From the NCBI GenBank assembly GCA_964612065.1, contig CAZTCD010000007.1, forward strand, positions 6,097-70,096: a stretch of 64,000 nt of DNA, in the 5' to 3' direction. This DNA is from JAKFYM01 sp964612065. Lineage in GTDB: Bacteria; Bdellovibrionota; UBA1018; CAIPTA01. This document shows positions 52,634 through 60,293 of the stretch, in pieces. Each line of letters opens with the position of its first letter. Position 1 is the stretch's first letter. The notes beneath the pieces are model-generated. The model made no database searches. It had not been told where the DNA came from and worked only from the letters and a program-made list of their open reading frames with translations. The position numbers were made by a program, and so were the translations under genes.

Positions 52634-53513
52634 AATCTCCCGGTCGTTTGGTGAGCTGAGGGAAAAAGGCTGCGATCAGGATGAAGCCGCACCCCAGGAT
52701 CTGCAGGTGGCCCAGGCGTTCCGAAAGCAGCGCCCACGCACAGCCCGCGGCGAATACGGATTCCAGCGAGAAGATAAGTACGGCATCCGTGGGCGAGGTG
52801 AATTTCTGCACCCATACCTGCATGGTGTAACCGATGCCGATGGAGAGCAGCCCCCGATAAAGAATGCCGGCAACCACGTCGAGTTGAGCGATCGATCGAG
52901 CATCTTCCAGCGCCAAGCCCAGGCTGAGATTCAGCAAGCCGCAAACCAGAAACTGCCCGCAAGCAAACGATAGAGAAGGAAAGCGCCCGCCTACCTTTCC
53001 GATCAGCACCACGTGCCCGGCCCAAAAAACCGCCCCGGCGATCTCCAGGAGATCCCCCAGCTGCCACTTCAGCCCGGAACCGTTCGTGCTGAGCAGATAG
53101 GCGCCGCTCACAGCCAGCGCCACGGCCACCCAGTCCAGGAGGCGAGGCTTCTCGCGAAAAATGAAAAGAAGGAGCAGCGGCACAAAGATCACGTTCAATA
53201 CGGTGAGAAAACCCGCGTTCGCCACCTGGGTGAAATACAGGCCGTATTGCTGAAGAGCCGAGCCGCCGAAGAGCAAAATGCCAGCGGCCAGCATCCAGCG
53301 CTTCTGCCCGGGCGCCGGCTTCCAGGGGCGGCGAACCAGCGGCAGCAAAGCCACAGCCCCCAGAAGAAACGTGATGCCATTGAAGAGAAAGGCCACGCCG
53401 GCCCGCATGGCCGCCGACTGGGCGATGAAAGCCGAGCCCCAGATGAAGGCTACGAGCAATAAAAGAAGATCTGCTCTGATGCGCGAGATAGGGGCACGGG
53501 AAATAGGGGCCAT
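52590..53513 (-). CDS. EamA/DMT-superfamily transporter
   Basis: 307 residues with ten hydrophobic segments arranged as two EamA halves. The first half has the typical W-G-S-A-F-I start, and the second an E-x-V-F-A-A-G-C-A-W-x-L-L-x-E block. Members export or import small metabolites such as amino acids, nucleotide sugars or drugs; the substrate cannot be inferred. The C-terminus is Pro/Ser-rich and cytoplasmic. Its 3' end overlaps the exported-protein gene by 44 bases. It diverges from the riboswitch promoter. Confidence 0.9.
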   Translation of the reverse strand: MAPISRAPISRIRADLLLLLVAFIWGSAFIAQSAAMRAGVAFLFNGITFLLGAVALLPLVRRPWKPAPGQKRWMLAAGILLFGGSALQQYGLYFTQVANAGFLTVLNVIFVPLLLLFIFREKPRLLDWVAVALAVSGAYLLSTNGSGLKWQLGDLLEIAGAVFWAGHVVLIGKVGGRFPSLSFACGQFLVCGLLNLSLGLALEDARSIAQLDVVAGILYRGLLSIGIGYTMQVWVQKFTSPTDAVLIFSLESVFAAGCAWALLSERLGHLQILGCGFILIAAFFPQLTKRPGDSSARGNPESSPGPA

Positions 53514-53588
53514 GGATGGGGGATTCCTACCAAAAGTTCTACAGGGATGCCGCTATTTTACAGATTCCCTTGGCGAATTTGGTGGTGA

Positions 53589-53616
53589 TTGCGCCTGGAT
53601 CAGGCCGGAGTATAAT
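53589..53616 (+). promoter_or_regulatory. Promoter of the riboswitch-kimA unit
   Basis: TATAAT at 53611-53616 is a perfect -10; TTGCGC at 53589-53594 is a fair -35 with 16-base spacing. Transcription would begin around 53622, exactly where the aptamer starts. Confidence 0.65.
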
Positions 53617-53620
53617 GGAA

Positions 53621-53745
53621 CCTAGTCGCTGAATTCCGCTAAGGAAGCGGGGGACCCATTTTTTGGGGCGAATCGCTCGAAAGAGCGTAGGGCTAAACTC
53701 TTCGGCCCGAGTCCGACAGCTAACCTCGTAAGCGTCGAAGAGGAG
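53621..53745 (+). ncRNA. Cyclic di-AMP riboswitch (ydaO-yuaA class)
   Basis: The conserved blocks occur in order: CGCTGAATTCCGC (53627-53639), AAGGAAGCGGGGGACCCA (53641-53658), GGGGCGAATC (53665-53674), TAGGGCTAAACTC, and CCGACAGCTAACCTCGTAAG (53713-53732). CGCT at 53627 pairs with AGCG at 53731 as the basal stem. In this class (Rfam ydaO-yuaA) c-di-AMP binding turns expression off. Downstream, ACCTCC at 53769-53774 can pair either with GAGGAG at the aptamer's edge (53740-53745) or with the gene's GGAGGT (53811-53816), which suggests control of translation. Confidence 0.92.
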
Positions 53746-53821
53746 ATCTTTTGGGCCTGGGCCCACGTACCTCCTCCCGAGAAATACCGAATATTGCATT
53801 TTTGCGCTGCGGAGGTTTGGC

Positions 53822-55666
53822 GTGGGTACTCTATTGTCTTCTTTCAAACGGGCGTTCGTGGGTGCACCGATGGCTACATCGGAAGCCCAGCACCAGAGGC
53901 TTTCCAAAAGAAAGGCGCTAGCCACTTTTTCCTCGGATCCATTGAGTTCCGTGGCCTATGCCACCGAAGAGATTTTACTGGTGCTGGTGCTGGCGGGAAG
54001 CTCTGCCCTTCACCTGGCGCTCCCGATTTCCCTTTCCATCGTAACCCTCCTAATCGTGGTGGTGCTCTCTTACCGGCAGACCATCTTCGAGTACCCGGGG
54101 GGTGGCGGGGCCTATACGGTAGCCCATGACAATCTCGGCCGAGGAGCTGGCCTCACCGCAGCGGCAGCCCTGCTGACGGACTACGTGCTCACCGTGGCGG
54201 TAAGCGTGGCGGCCGGCATGGCCGCGCTGACCTCTGCATTTCCCGTTCTGCAGGAGCATCGAACGGCGCTTTGCCTGGGGGCGATCGCCTTTCTCTCCTT
54301 GATGAACCTGAGGGGGATCCGGGAATCTTCCACGGTATTCGCGATACCCACCTACGCCTTTATCTTGTCGGTTTTGACAATGCTCGGCCTGGGAGCCTGG
54401 CGGCTCTTCACAGGGGAATTCACCCACGAAAACCTGCCCACGATCCCTATGCAGCAGGAGCTTGGGATCTTCCTTGTGCTTAGGGCGTTCTCTTCCGGCT
54501 GCACGGCGCTCACCGGAGTGGAGGCCGTAAGCAACGGCGTGCCTTTGTTCCACAAGCCAGAAGCCAGGAATGCCTCTCGAACGCTCATTGGTATGGTTTG
54601 CATTCTGGCCATGATGTTCACCGGAATCACTTATCTGGCGCACTACCACGGCATCGTGCCTTCCCCCTCGGAAACGGTGATCTCCCAGCTGGCCCGCTCG
54701 ATTTTCCACCAGGGCTTCGCTTATTATTTCCTGCAGCTCTCCACCATGGGAATCCTCGTGCTGGCGGCCAACACAGCCTACGCGGATTTTCCCCGTCTCG
54801 CCTCCATCCTCGCCAGAGACCGTTACCTTCCGCGCCAGCTGAACTCCCTGGGTGACCGGCTTGTGTTTTCGAACGGAATCGTGCTCCTTAGCCTGGCCTC
54901 CGCCTTCCTGATCCTGGCTTTTCAAGCCAATACGCACGCTCTTATTCCTCTCTATGCCGTGGGGGTGTTTCTCTCCTTTACCCTCTCCCAGGCCGGGATG
55001 GTGAGGCATTGGTTCAAGGGGCGGCAGCAAGGCTGGGAGCTCAAGGCGGCGCTGAACCTGTTCGGCGGGCTTCTTACCGGAATCGTAACCATCGTGATCA
55101 CGATCACGAAGTTCACCCATGGGGCCTGGATCATCACGCTGGTGATTCCCGCCTTCATTTATATGTTCACGAGAATACAGGCGCACTACCTTAGCGTGGG
55201 CCGGCAGCTCTCGCTTGCGGGTGAGGTCCCTTCTCTTTCGGGAGAGAAGATTCCCACGCACGAGTTGCTGATCCCCGTTTCCGGCCTTCACCGGGGCGTG
55301 CTAGCTGCATTGAAATACGCGCGAAGCATTTCTTCCGCGCAGGGGAGCCATGTGAGGGCTGTGTACGTGAACCTCGAGGCCGAGGCCACGGGGCGGATGC
55401 AGGCGGAATGGGGAAGGTGGGGAGACGGGATCCCGCTCCTCGTGCTCGATTCGCACTATCGTTCGGTGATCACGCCTTTGCTGGAATATGTGGACGAACT
55501 GCAGGCCAGCCAGCCGGGAATATGGATCACCGTGCTGATTCCGGAATTTGTCACTGCCCGGTGGTGGGAGGGGATCTTCCACAACCAGACGGCTCTTCTG
55601 ATTCGCACGGCTTTGCTGTTCAGAAAAAACGTGGTGGTAACCAGCGTGCGTTACCACCTTGGATGA
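53822..55666 (+). CDS. kimA: KimA-type high-affinity potassium transporter
   Basis: 614 residues starting at GTG with GGAGG six bases upstream. The N-terminus matches KimA (formerly YdaO): L-S-K-R-K-A-L-A-x-F-S-S-D-x-L-S-S-V-A-Y-A-T-E, then Y-P-G-G-G-G-A-Y and twelve membrane helices of the APC/KUP fold. The C-terminal 180 residues form a UspA-like cytoplasmic domain. KimA imports K+ by proton symport and is inhibited by c-di-AMP in Bacillus. The riboswitch directly upstream reinforces the assignment. It converges with the gene at 55688. Confidence 0.93.
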   Translation: MGTLLSSFKRAFVGAPMATSEAQHQRLSKRKALATFSSDPLSSVAYATEEILLVLVLAGSSALHLALPISLSIVTLLIVVVLSYRQTIFEYPGGGGAYTVAHDNLGRGAGLTAAAALLTDYVLTVAVSVAAGMAALTSAFPVLQEHRTALCLGAIAFLSLMNLRGIRESSTVFAIPTYAFILSVLTMLGLGAWRLFTGEFTHENLPTIPMQQELGIFLVLRAFSSGCTALTGVEAVSNGVPLFHKPEARNASRTLIGMVCILAMMFTGITYLAHYHGIVPSPSETVISQLARSIFHQGFAYYFLQLSTMGILVLAANTAYADFPRLASILARDRYLPRQLNSLGDRLVFSNGIVLLSLASAFLILAFQANTHALIPLYAVGVFLSFTLSQAGMVRHWFKGRQQGWELKAALNLFGGLLTGIVTIVITITKFTHGAWIITLVIPAFIYMFTRIQAHYLSVGRQLSLAGEVPSLSGEKIPTHELLIPVSGLHRGVLAALKYARSISSAQGSHVRAVYVNLEAEATGRMQAEWGRWGDGIPLLVLDSHYRSVITPLLEYVDELQASQPGIWITVLIPEFVTARWWEGIFHNQTALLIRTALLFRKNVVVTSVRYHLG

Positions 55667-55687
55667 ATAGCTATGTAGCGATCGATC

Positions 55688-56470
55688 TTAGTTTTGGCCG
55701 TTCACGAATCTGCCGGCGAACGCATCGATCTGCGAGAAGAGCATCTGGATTTCTGCCATCTGCTTGGGATCGCGGGAGAGGAGCTGCTCAAGGGTTTCCT
55801 TGAGGCCCTTCTGGTCGCGCTGGAAGCCTTGGTAGCGGGGGTTGCTCACCAAGGTGGCGTTGAGGCCGATGCCCTGCTTGAGGTTCACGCTGAGCACGGC
55901 TTCACCGCTCTGGAAGAGCACTTGTTCCGCAGGCTTGGTTTCCGGTAGCTTGCCGAGATCCATGGTAACTTTGAGGAAGGCTTTGATGGCCACGTAGTTG
56001 CCGGCTTCGTCCTGGGTTTTTTCCAGTACACGGGCTTCCACGGTGGCGGCGTCGCCATATTCCTTCAAGGCTCCTTTGGAGAGATCCTGAACCAGCTCTT
56101 CCACGCCAGGGATGAGCTGGTTGATGGTTTCCTGGGAGAGCACCTTGGTGAGATCGATGCCGATGCTGCCGTTGATTCGGGTGGTGGGGGCGGAGCCGTT
56201 GCCGTATTCGTAGGAAACTTCATCGGCGCGGATCTCGAACTGATTGGCGGAGCCGGCCTTGCGGTACAGGCCGTTCACTGCGAGCGAAAGGGCGCGCTCT
56301 GCGTTCACTTCGATATTCTGGAAGTTGAGGCTGGCTACGGTGCTTTCGTTCTGGAAGGGGGCCAGGATACGGGCCACTTCTTCGTTGAGGGCCTGGATGT
56401 TCGAAACCGAGGCGAAAGCCGCGGAGGCAAGGGTGAGGCCGGCGGCCAGGGCGAGAGTGATCTTTTTCAT
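55688..56470 (-). CDS. Exported protein, unknown function
   Basis: 260 residues from the ATG at 56470 (AGGAG about 11 bases upstream; a longer frame from 56596 lacks support). Signal peptide to about A-F-A (19). The mature chain has repeated amphipathic helix/strand pattern with no cysteines, rich in Gln and Asn, compatible with a periplasmic beta-helical or LolA-like lipid-binding scaffold, but no family motif is evident. Confidence 0.7.
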   Translation of the reverse strand: MKKITLALAAGLTLASAAFASVSNIQALNEEVARILAPFQNESTVASLNFQNIEVNAERALSLAVNGLYRKAGSANQFEIRADEVSYEYGNGSAPTTRINGSIGIDLTKVLSQETINQLIPGVEELVQDLSKGALKEYGDAATVEARVLEKTQDEAGNYVAIKAFLKVTMDLGKLPETKPAEQVLFQSGEAVLSVNLKQGIGLNATLVSNPRYQGFQRDQKGLKETLEQLLSRDPKQMAEIQMLFSQIDAFAGRFVNGQN

Positions 56471-56627
56471 TTTTGGGGGGCTCCTAAATAGATATTTTGC
56501 CATCGTTAACGGGTGTGAGGCTTGTAGCCTGCCTGAGCAGGGATCACAATCCCCATCGGGCCCGATTAGATGACGAAGCCTGGCCTTTTCTGCCAAACGA
56601 AACGCAAGAAGTGCATGGTAGCCAATA

Positions 56628-57410
56628 TCAGCGGGGTAAAAGGGGAAGAAGCACTCCGTGGCGGCGGGCCAGTGCTTCGGCGTGAAAGTCTATTTTCCGC
56701 AGGGCTCCTGCTTTCTGCGCTTTGGACAGGTCTTGGTAAAACGAGGCATCTTCCCAGGCCCGGGCTCTCAATTGCGCGATCCAGTTCATCATCACCGATT
56801 GTTCTATCGGGGCGAAAACCGAAGCGTGGCCACGGAAACGGAGATAGTAGCGGTAGATCGCTGGCATCGTGGAGCGAAGGCTTTCGGTGATCTTCAGAAA
56901 ATCGGCCTTTATGGACGGAGTGGTGAATCTCGTGGGGGTGATCCAAAGCGCTTCCACTAGATCCCGCGCGATATGCACGTGGATGCCGTAAACGGCGTCG
57001 AGATCGGCGCTCCATACTTCTTTGCCCTGCCCGGGCCGAGCCGAAGTGCTCGCAATATAACCGAACGCGAGCCTCCATCCTCTGGGCAGCTCGCTTCTAT
57101 GGCCGCTCAGTTCGAGCTGCAGGGTGCGGCGGTAGAGATTCGCATAATTCACGATGAGGGCCTGCACCCAACGGGTGTTTTTGAATTCCCCCCGTGCCAG
57201 CTTGCGATGCGTGGCCTCTATGGTGAGCGCATAAATCCCCGCGAAGAGGGCCCGGCGATCGCCTTTCTGGCGGAGTTCAAAGGCGATTCTTCCCACGCCT
57301 TTATAGGCCTCTTCGGTGGATTTGAATTCCATGGAGGCGAGTTCCGCCCGGGAAAGGCCGGGGAGGGCGAAAAGACCGAAAAACAGTGAGACCATCAGGA
57401 AGGAGCGCAT
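56628..57410 (-). CDS. DUF5995 family exported protein
   Basis: 260 residues. AGGAGG four bases before the ATG. Signal peptide to about S-R-A (22). The family pattern is strong: I-Y-A-L-T-I-E-A-T near residue 60, F-K-N-T-R-W-V-Q-A-L-I-V-N-Y-A-N-L-Y-R-R, and Y-G-I-H-V-H-I-A-R-D-L-V-E-A-L (about 140-155), which matches the G-x-N-A-H-I-x-R-D-L motif with two His likely in the active or metal site. The function of DUF5995 is not established. It follows the Nudix gene by eight bases. Confidence 0.75.
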   Translation of the reverse strand: MRSFLMVSLFFGLFALPGLSRAELASMEFKSTEEAYKGVGRIAFELRQKGDRRALFAGIYALTIEATHRKLARGEFKNTRWVQALIVNYANLYRRTLQLELSGHRSELPRGWRLAFGYIASTSARPGQGKEVWSADLDAVYGIHVHIARDLVEALWITPTRFTTPSIKADFLKITESLRSTMPAIYRYYLRFRGHASVFAPIEQSVMMNWIAQLRARAWEDASFYQDLSKAQKAGALRKIDFHAEALARRHGVLLPLLPR

Positions 57411-57418
57411 ACGGCCTC

Positions 57419-57979
57419 CTAACGAACTTCAGGGCTGAACTCAAGCTTCACCAGTCCGGATTGGAGCAGGCCTGCCCAGGCCACCTCGCAGTCGGTGGCG
57501 GCCCCGGTTCGCAGCTGGGCTATGAGCTCGGGAATGCTTTTCAGCACCACTTCAATGAATTCGGTGGGATCGAGCTTTTGCTGGGCCTTTCGCTCGCAGC
57601 CCATGGCCAGAAATCCGATTTGGCGGATGGTCGAGTAAGCACCTTCAAAAAAGCGGCCCAGAGGAACAATGGTTTCAGCCACATAGCCCGTCTCCTCCGC
57701 CAGCTCCCGGATCGCCGCCTGCTCGTCGGATTCGCCTTCGTCCACCCGGCCTCCGGGAAGTTCGTCCATCACGCAATCGGGGCCAGGGCGGAATTGTCGG
57801 GCCAGTACCACTTGAAAATCTTTGGTGATCGCGAGCACCGATACTACGCGTCCCACGTGAGTGAGGGCGTAGGTTCGTTGGCTGCCGTCGGGAAGCTCGT
57901 AGGTGATGTCTGCGATCTCTTTATAGTCGGAATGTTTATAGAGCTTGCGGCCCAGCTCTTTCCAGGGGGTTACCGGCAT
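57419..57979 (-). CDS. Nudix hydrolase (ADP-ribose pyrophosphatase type)
   Basis: 186 residues. The Nudix box G77-x5-E83-x7-R91-E-L-A-E-E-T-G-Y is complete. The preceding strand pair with V-V-L-A-R-Q-F-R-P-G and the E-L-P-G-G entry resemble ADP-ribose and GDP-mannose pyrophosphatases (NudF/NudK). It should hydrolyse a nucleoside diphosphate linked to a small group in the cytoplasm. It is followed eight bases later by the DUF5995 gene, probably in one transcript. Confidence 0.9.
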   Translation of the reverse strand: MPVTPWKELGRKLYKHSDYKEIADITYELPDGSQRTYALTHVGRVVSVLAITKDFQVVLARQFRPGPDCVMDELPGGRVDEGESDEQAAIRELAEETGYVAETIVPLGRFFEGAYSTIRQIGFLAMGCERKAQQKLDPTEFIEVVLKSIPELIAQLRTGAATDCEVAWAGLLQSGLVKLEFSPEVR

Positions 57980-58139
57980 AGCGAATTCGAGTGGGTAGAA
58001 GGGGGCAGAAATTCCGCAGCTTCCATTGGTTTCATAGAAAGGAATCTTTGCATGTGGGCCCGGCTTTGGCTATGCATGCCCCCGCGCTGAAATCCCACCT
58101 AACTCATTAATAAAATTTCAAAAATACCTAATCACACAT

Positions 58140-58181
58140 AAAAGTACTGAAAAGTACTTTTTAATACGTCATTGCTATGCT
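58140..58181 (+). promoter_or_regulatory. AAAAGTACT repeats and extended -10 before the HTH-DUF2087 gene
   Basis: AAAAGTACT at 58140 is repeated within the perfect palindrome AAAAGTACTTTT (58150-58161). TATGCT at 58176-58181 preceded by TGC is an extended -10. The start codon is only 13 bases further, so the leader is very short. The palindrome is placed to act as an operator. Confidence 0.5.
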
Positions 58182-58193
58182 AAAACCTCGGTT

Positions 58194-58697
58194 ATGGAAA
58201 AGAACCGTCCGGAATCCAAAGCTGCGGAAAGCTCTGCCTTGAAAGGCACGGGGCCGGACCTTCGCTTTTTCACCTCGCTCGAAGTGGCTGAGATCCTCAA
58301 GATGCACCCCCAGGTGATTACCCGGAAGCTGCAGGCGGGAGAGATCGCCGGCTACAAGCTCGGCAAAGACTGGCGCGTGAGCGAAAGTCAGCTCCATGAG
58401 TTTCTTGCCCGCCACTCCAATCAGCGCTCCGCGGATCCCGGGGAGAAAATCGTGGGCAACTTTATCGTGAACGGTAAGCTGAAGAGCATTCCGGTTCAGC
58501 GCTCGAAGCGCCTCGCCGTGCTACGGCACCTGGTGGATCAGCTCGATTCCGCCCGTGTTTACGACGAGTCCGAAATCAATGATTTCCTTTCCGCTTTCCA
58601 TTCCGACGTTTGCACCCTGAGACGCGAGTTCATCATCAACAAACTCATGGTGCGGAAAAACGGAAAGTACAAAGTTTCCCCATCCCTTCACAACTGA
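58194..58697 (+). CDS. HTH (excisionase/MerR-like) plus DUF2087 regulator
   Basis: 167 residues. Residues about 23-72 form an HTH_17 domain: F-F-T-S-L-E-V-A-E-I-L-K...V-I-T-R-K-L-Q-A-G-E-I-A-G-Y-K-L-G-K-D-W-R-V. Residues about 85-165 match DUF2087 (K-L-K-S-I-P-V...Y-D-E-S-E-I-N-D-F-L...L-R-R-E-F-I), often found at the C-terminus of transcription regulators and thought to bind a ligand. It may repress its own promoter at the AAAAGTACTTTT palindrome. The lytic-transglycosylase-like gene follows by 25 bases. Confidence 0.8.
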   Translation: MEKNRPESKAAESSALKGTGPDLRFFTSLEVAEILKMHPQVITRKLQAGEIAGYKLGKDWRVSESQLHEFLARHSNQRSADPGEKIVGNFIVNGKLKSIPVQRSKRLAVLRHLVDQLDSARVYDESEINDFLSAFHSDVCTLRREFIINKLMVRKNGKYKVSPSLHN

Positions 58698-58722
58698 CCT
58701 TGAGAGACTATCCAGAGGCTAT

Positions 58723-60216
58723 ATGAAATCCGTAATACAGAAACATACGATCACCCTTACCCTGGCCGCCGCGCTCTTCGCGCCGAGTGCCTTCGCCAGT
58801 AGAAATGCCGGCTCACTGATGCAGGAAGTGTTCAAAGAAGTGCAGCCTGATGCCAACATGAGCTTGCTCGAAGACGCTCAGGCCCGTGGTATCAACTGGG
58901 CCCAGCCGCCCGTGGGCTGCGTGGAAGAGATGGTGCCTCACCGCTCGGAGCGCCCCTGCCCGGATTTCTCTCGGGTGCGTAACCCCAATTCCGACTGGCC
59001 TTCCAATATGTCCTCCCAGGAGAAGGCTTACTGGTGGCGGGAACGCCGCGGAATCTCCGTTTGCCGTGCGGAAGAAGTGCTTCGCCGCGAACGCCGGCGC
59101 CCGGGCAGCCAGTCCAAGATTCAGGTGGAGCTCGCCTGGATGACCGTGGACTCCCTCCGCGATAACGAAACCAAAGTAAATGCCGTTTACGAAGGCGCCC
59201 GCGCCCACGGCATTCCGCTCCAGGTGCTCACCGGCGCGCTTTACCAGGAGTCCATGTTCGCGCAGCTCGGCATCGCCGACGACGGCGGCAACTTCTCCTG
59301 CGGCATGCAGCAGGGCAACCTCATCGGCTGGTGCTCCTATATGAACAAGCAGAGCCCTGAGATGAAAACCGCCATGGGCTGGCCGCAGGAGGAAGTGAAG
59401 TGCTTCTATACTGCGGAAGAGCTCGAGCAGAATCCCAACCCCACCAAGGTGGTGGAGCTGGAGTTCATTCGCCCGCTTTATAATATTGCGAAAACCCGTC
59501 TCCGCGGCCTTCCGCTCTACCGTTTGAACAAGACCCATTTCCAGGGCATCACGCTTTCACAGGTGGAAAGAGCCTGGCCTGCGGCCGATCGGGCCACCAA
59601 CGAAAAGCGCCTCCAGCTGATCCAGAGTTTCATCAACAACTGTGATGATCCTCGCATCGGGATTCTGCAGAAGGCCAATGAGCTCAAGCTCGTTTACGAC
59701 ATCCACGTTTCCGATACCGGATTTGCTCCCAAAGACCGTTACGCCGCTGGCGAGAAGTTCGAGCGGCAGTGCCGTGAGCCTCAGGTGGGCGATGCCTATC
59801 CCCTCCACACCGGCTGGCTGATGGTGATCGCTTCCTATAACGGCGGCCCGCGCGCTATCGATGCGGCTGCCGCCTATGAAGGCTGGGGCCTCGATGATCT
59901 CCGCAATCCCGAGAAGATGAAGAACTATACGCCGATCGATCTCGTGCGTGGCCTCTACTGGGGCGGCAAGTACAACTCCTCCAACGATCTGATCGAGTTC
60001 CCCTGGCTGAAGCGCCCCGGCGTTACCCGCCAGTGGCCTTTTTTCAAGGCATGCGTGGCTCAGCGGCATATCGCGCGGGTTATGCAACACGTAACCCTCA
60101 CCCCCGACTACTTCGTGGATACTCTCGAAGGAAGCTGGGGCTGCAAGCGCGGCTCTTTCCCGAGCGGGCCGAGCGGCACGCCTCCGCAGCGGCAGAGAAG
60201 CAGCGGGCGCAGATAA
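58723..60216 (+). CDS. Exported lytic-transglycosylase-like protein
   Basis: 497 residues. Signal peptide to about A-F-A-S (27). The segment L-Y-Q-E176-S-M-F-A-Q-L-G has the catalytic Glu-Ser pair and layout of the SLT domain, with G-M-Q-Q-G and a later A-S-Y-N-G-G-P-R-A motif (about 365) typical of lytic transglycosylases. It is much longer than a bare SLT domain, with inserted helices and several cysteines. It should cleave peptidoglycan glycan strands. Probably co-transcribed with the upstream regulator. Confidence 0.78.
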   Translation: MKSVIQKHTITLTLAAALFAPSAFASRNAGSLMQEVFKEVQPDANMSLLEDAQARGINWAQPPVGCVEEMVPHRSERPCPDFSRVRNPNSDWPSNMSSQEKAYWWRERRGISVCRAEEVLRRERRRPGSQSKIQVELAWMTVDSLRDNETKVNAVYEGARAHGIPLQVLTGALYQESMFAQLGIADDGGNFSCGMQQGNLIGWCSYMNKQSPEMKTAMGWPQEEVKCFYTAEELEQNPNPTKVVELEFIRPLYNIAKTRLRGLPLYRLNKTHFQGITLSQVERAWPAADRATNEKRLQLIQSFINNCDDPRIGILQKANELKLVYDIHVSDTGFAPKDRYAAGEKFERQCREPQVGDAYPLHTGWLMVIASYNGGPRAIDAAAAYEGWGLDDLRNPEKMKNYTPIDLVRGLYWGGKYNSSNDLIEFPWLKRPGVTRQWPFFKACVAQRHIARVMQHVTLTPDYFVDTLEGSWGCKRGSFPSGPSGTPPQRQRSSGRR

Positions 60217-60226
60217 TGTCTGTGTG

Positions 60227-60271
60227 AACAAAGGCAAGGCCTCGCTCGAAGGAGCGGGGCCTTTGTTTTTG
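60227..60271. terminator. Rho-independent terminator
   Basis: AACAAAGGC...CCTCGCTC pairs with GAGCGGGGCCTTTGTT around GAAG and is followed by TTT on the plus side. It ends the lytic-transglycosylase gene and may serve the convergent transporter gene too. Confidence 0.85.
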
Positions 60272-60293
60272 GAACAGATGTGGAATGTAGGAG

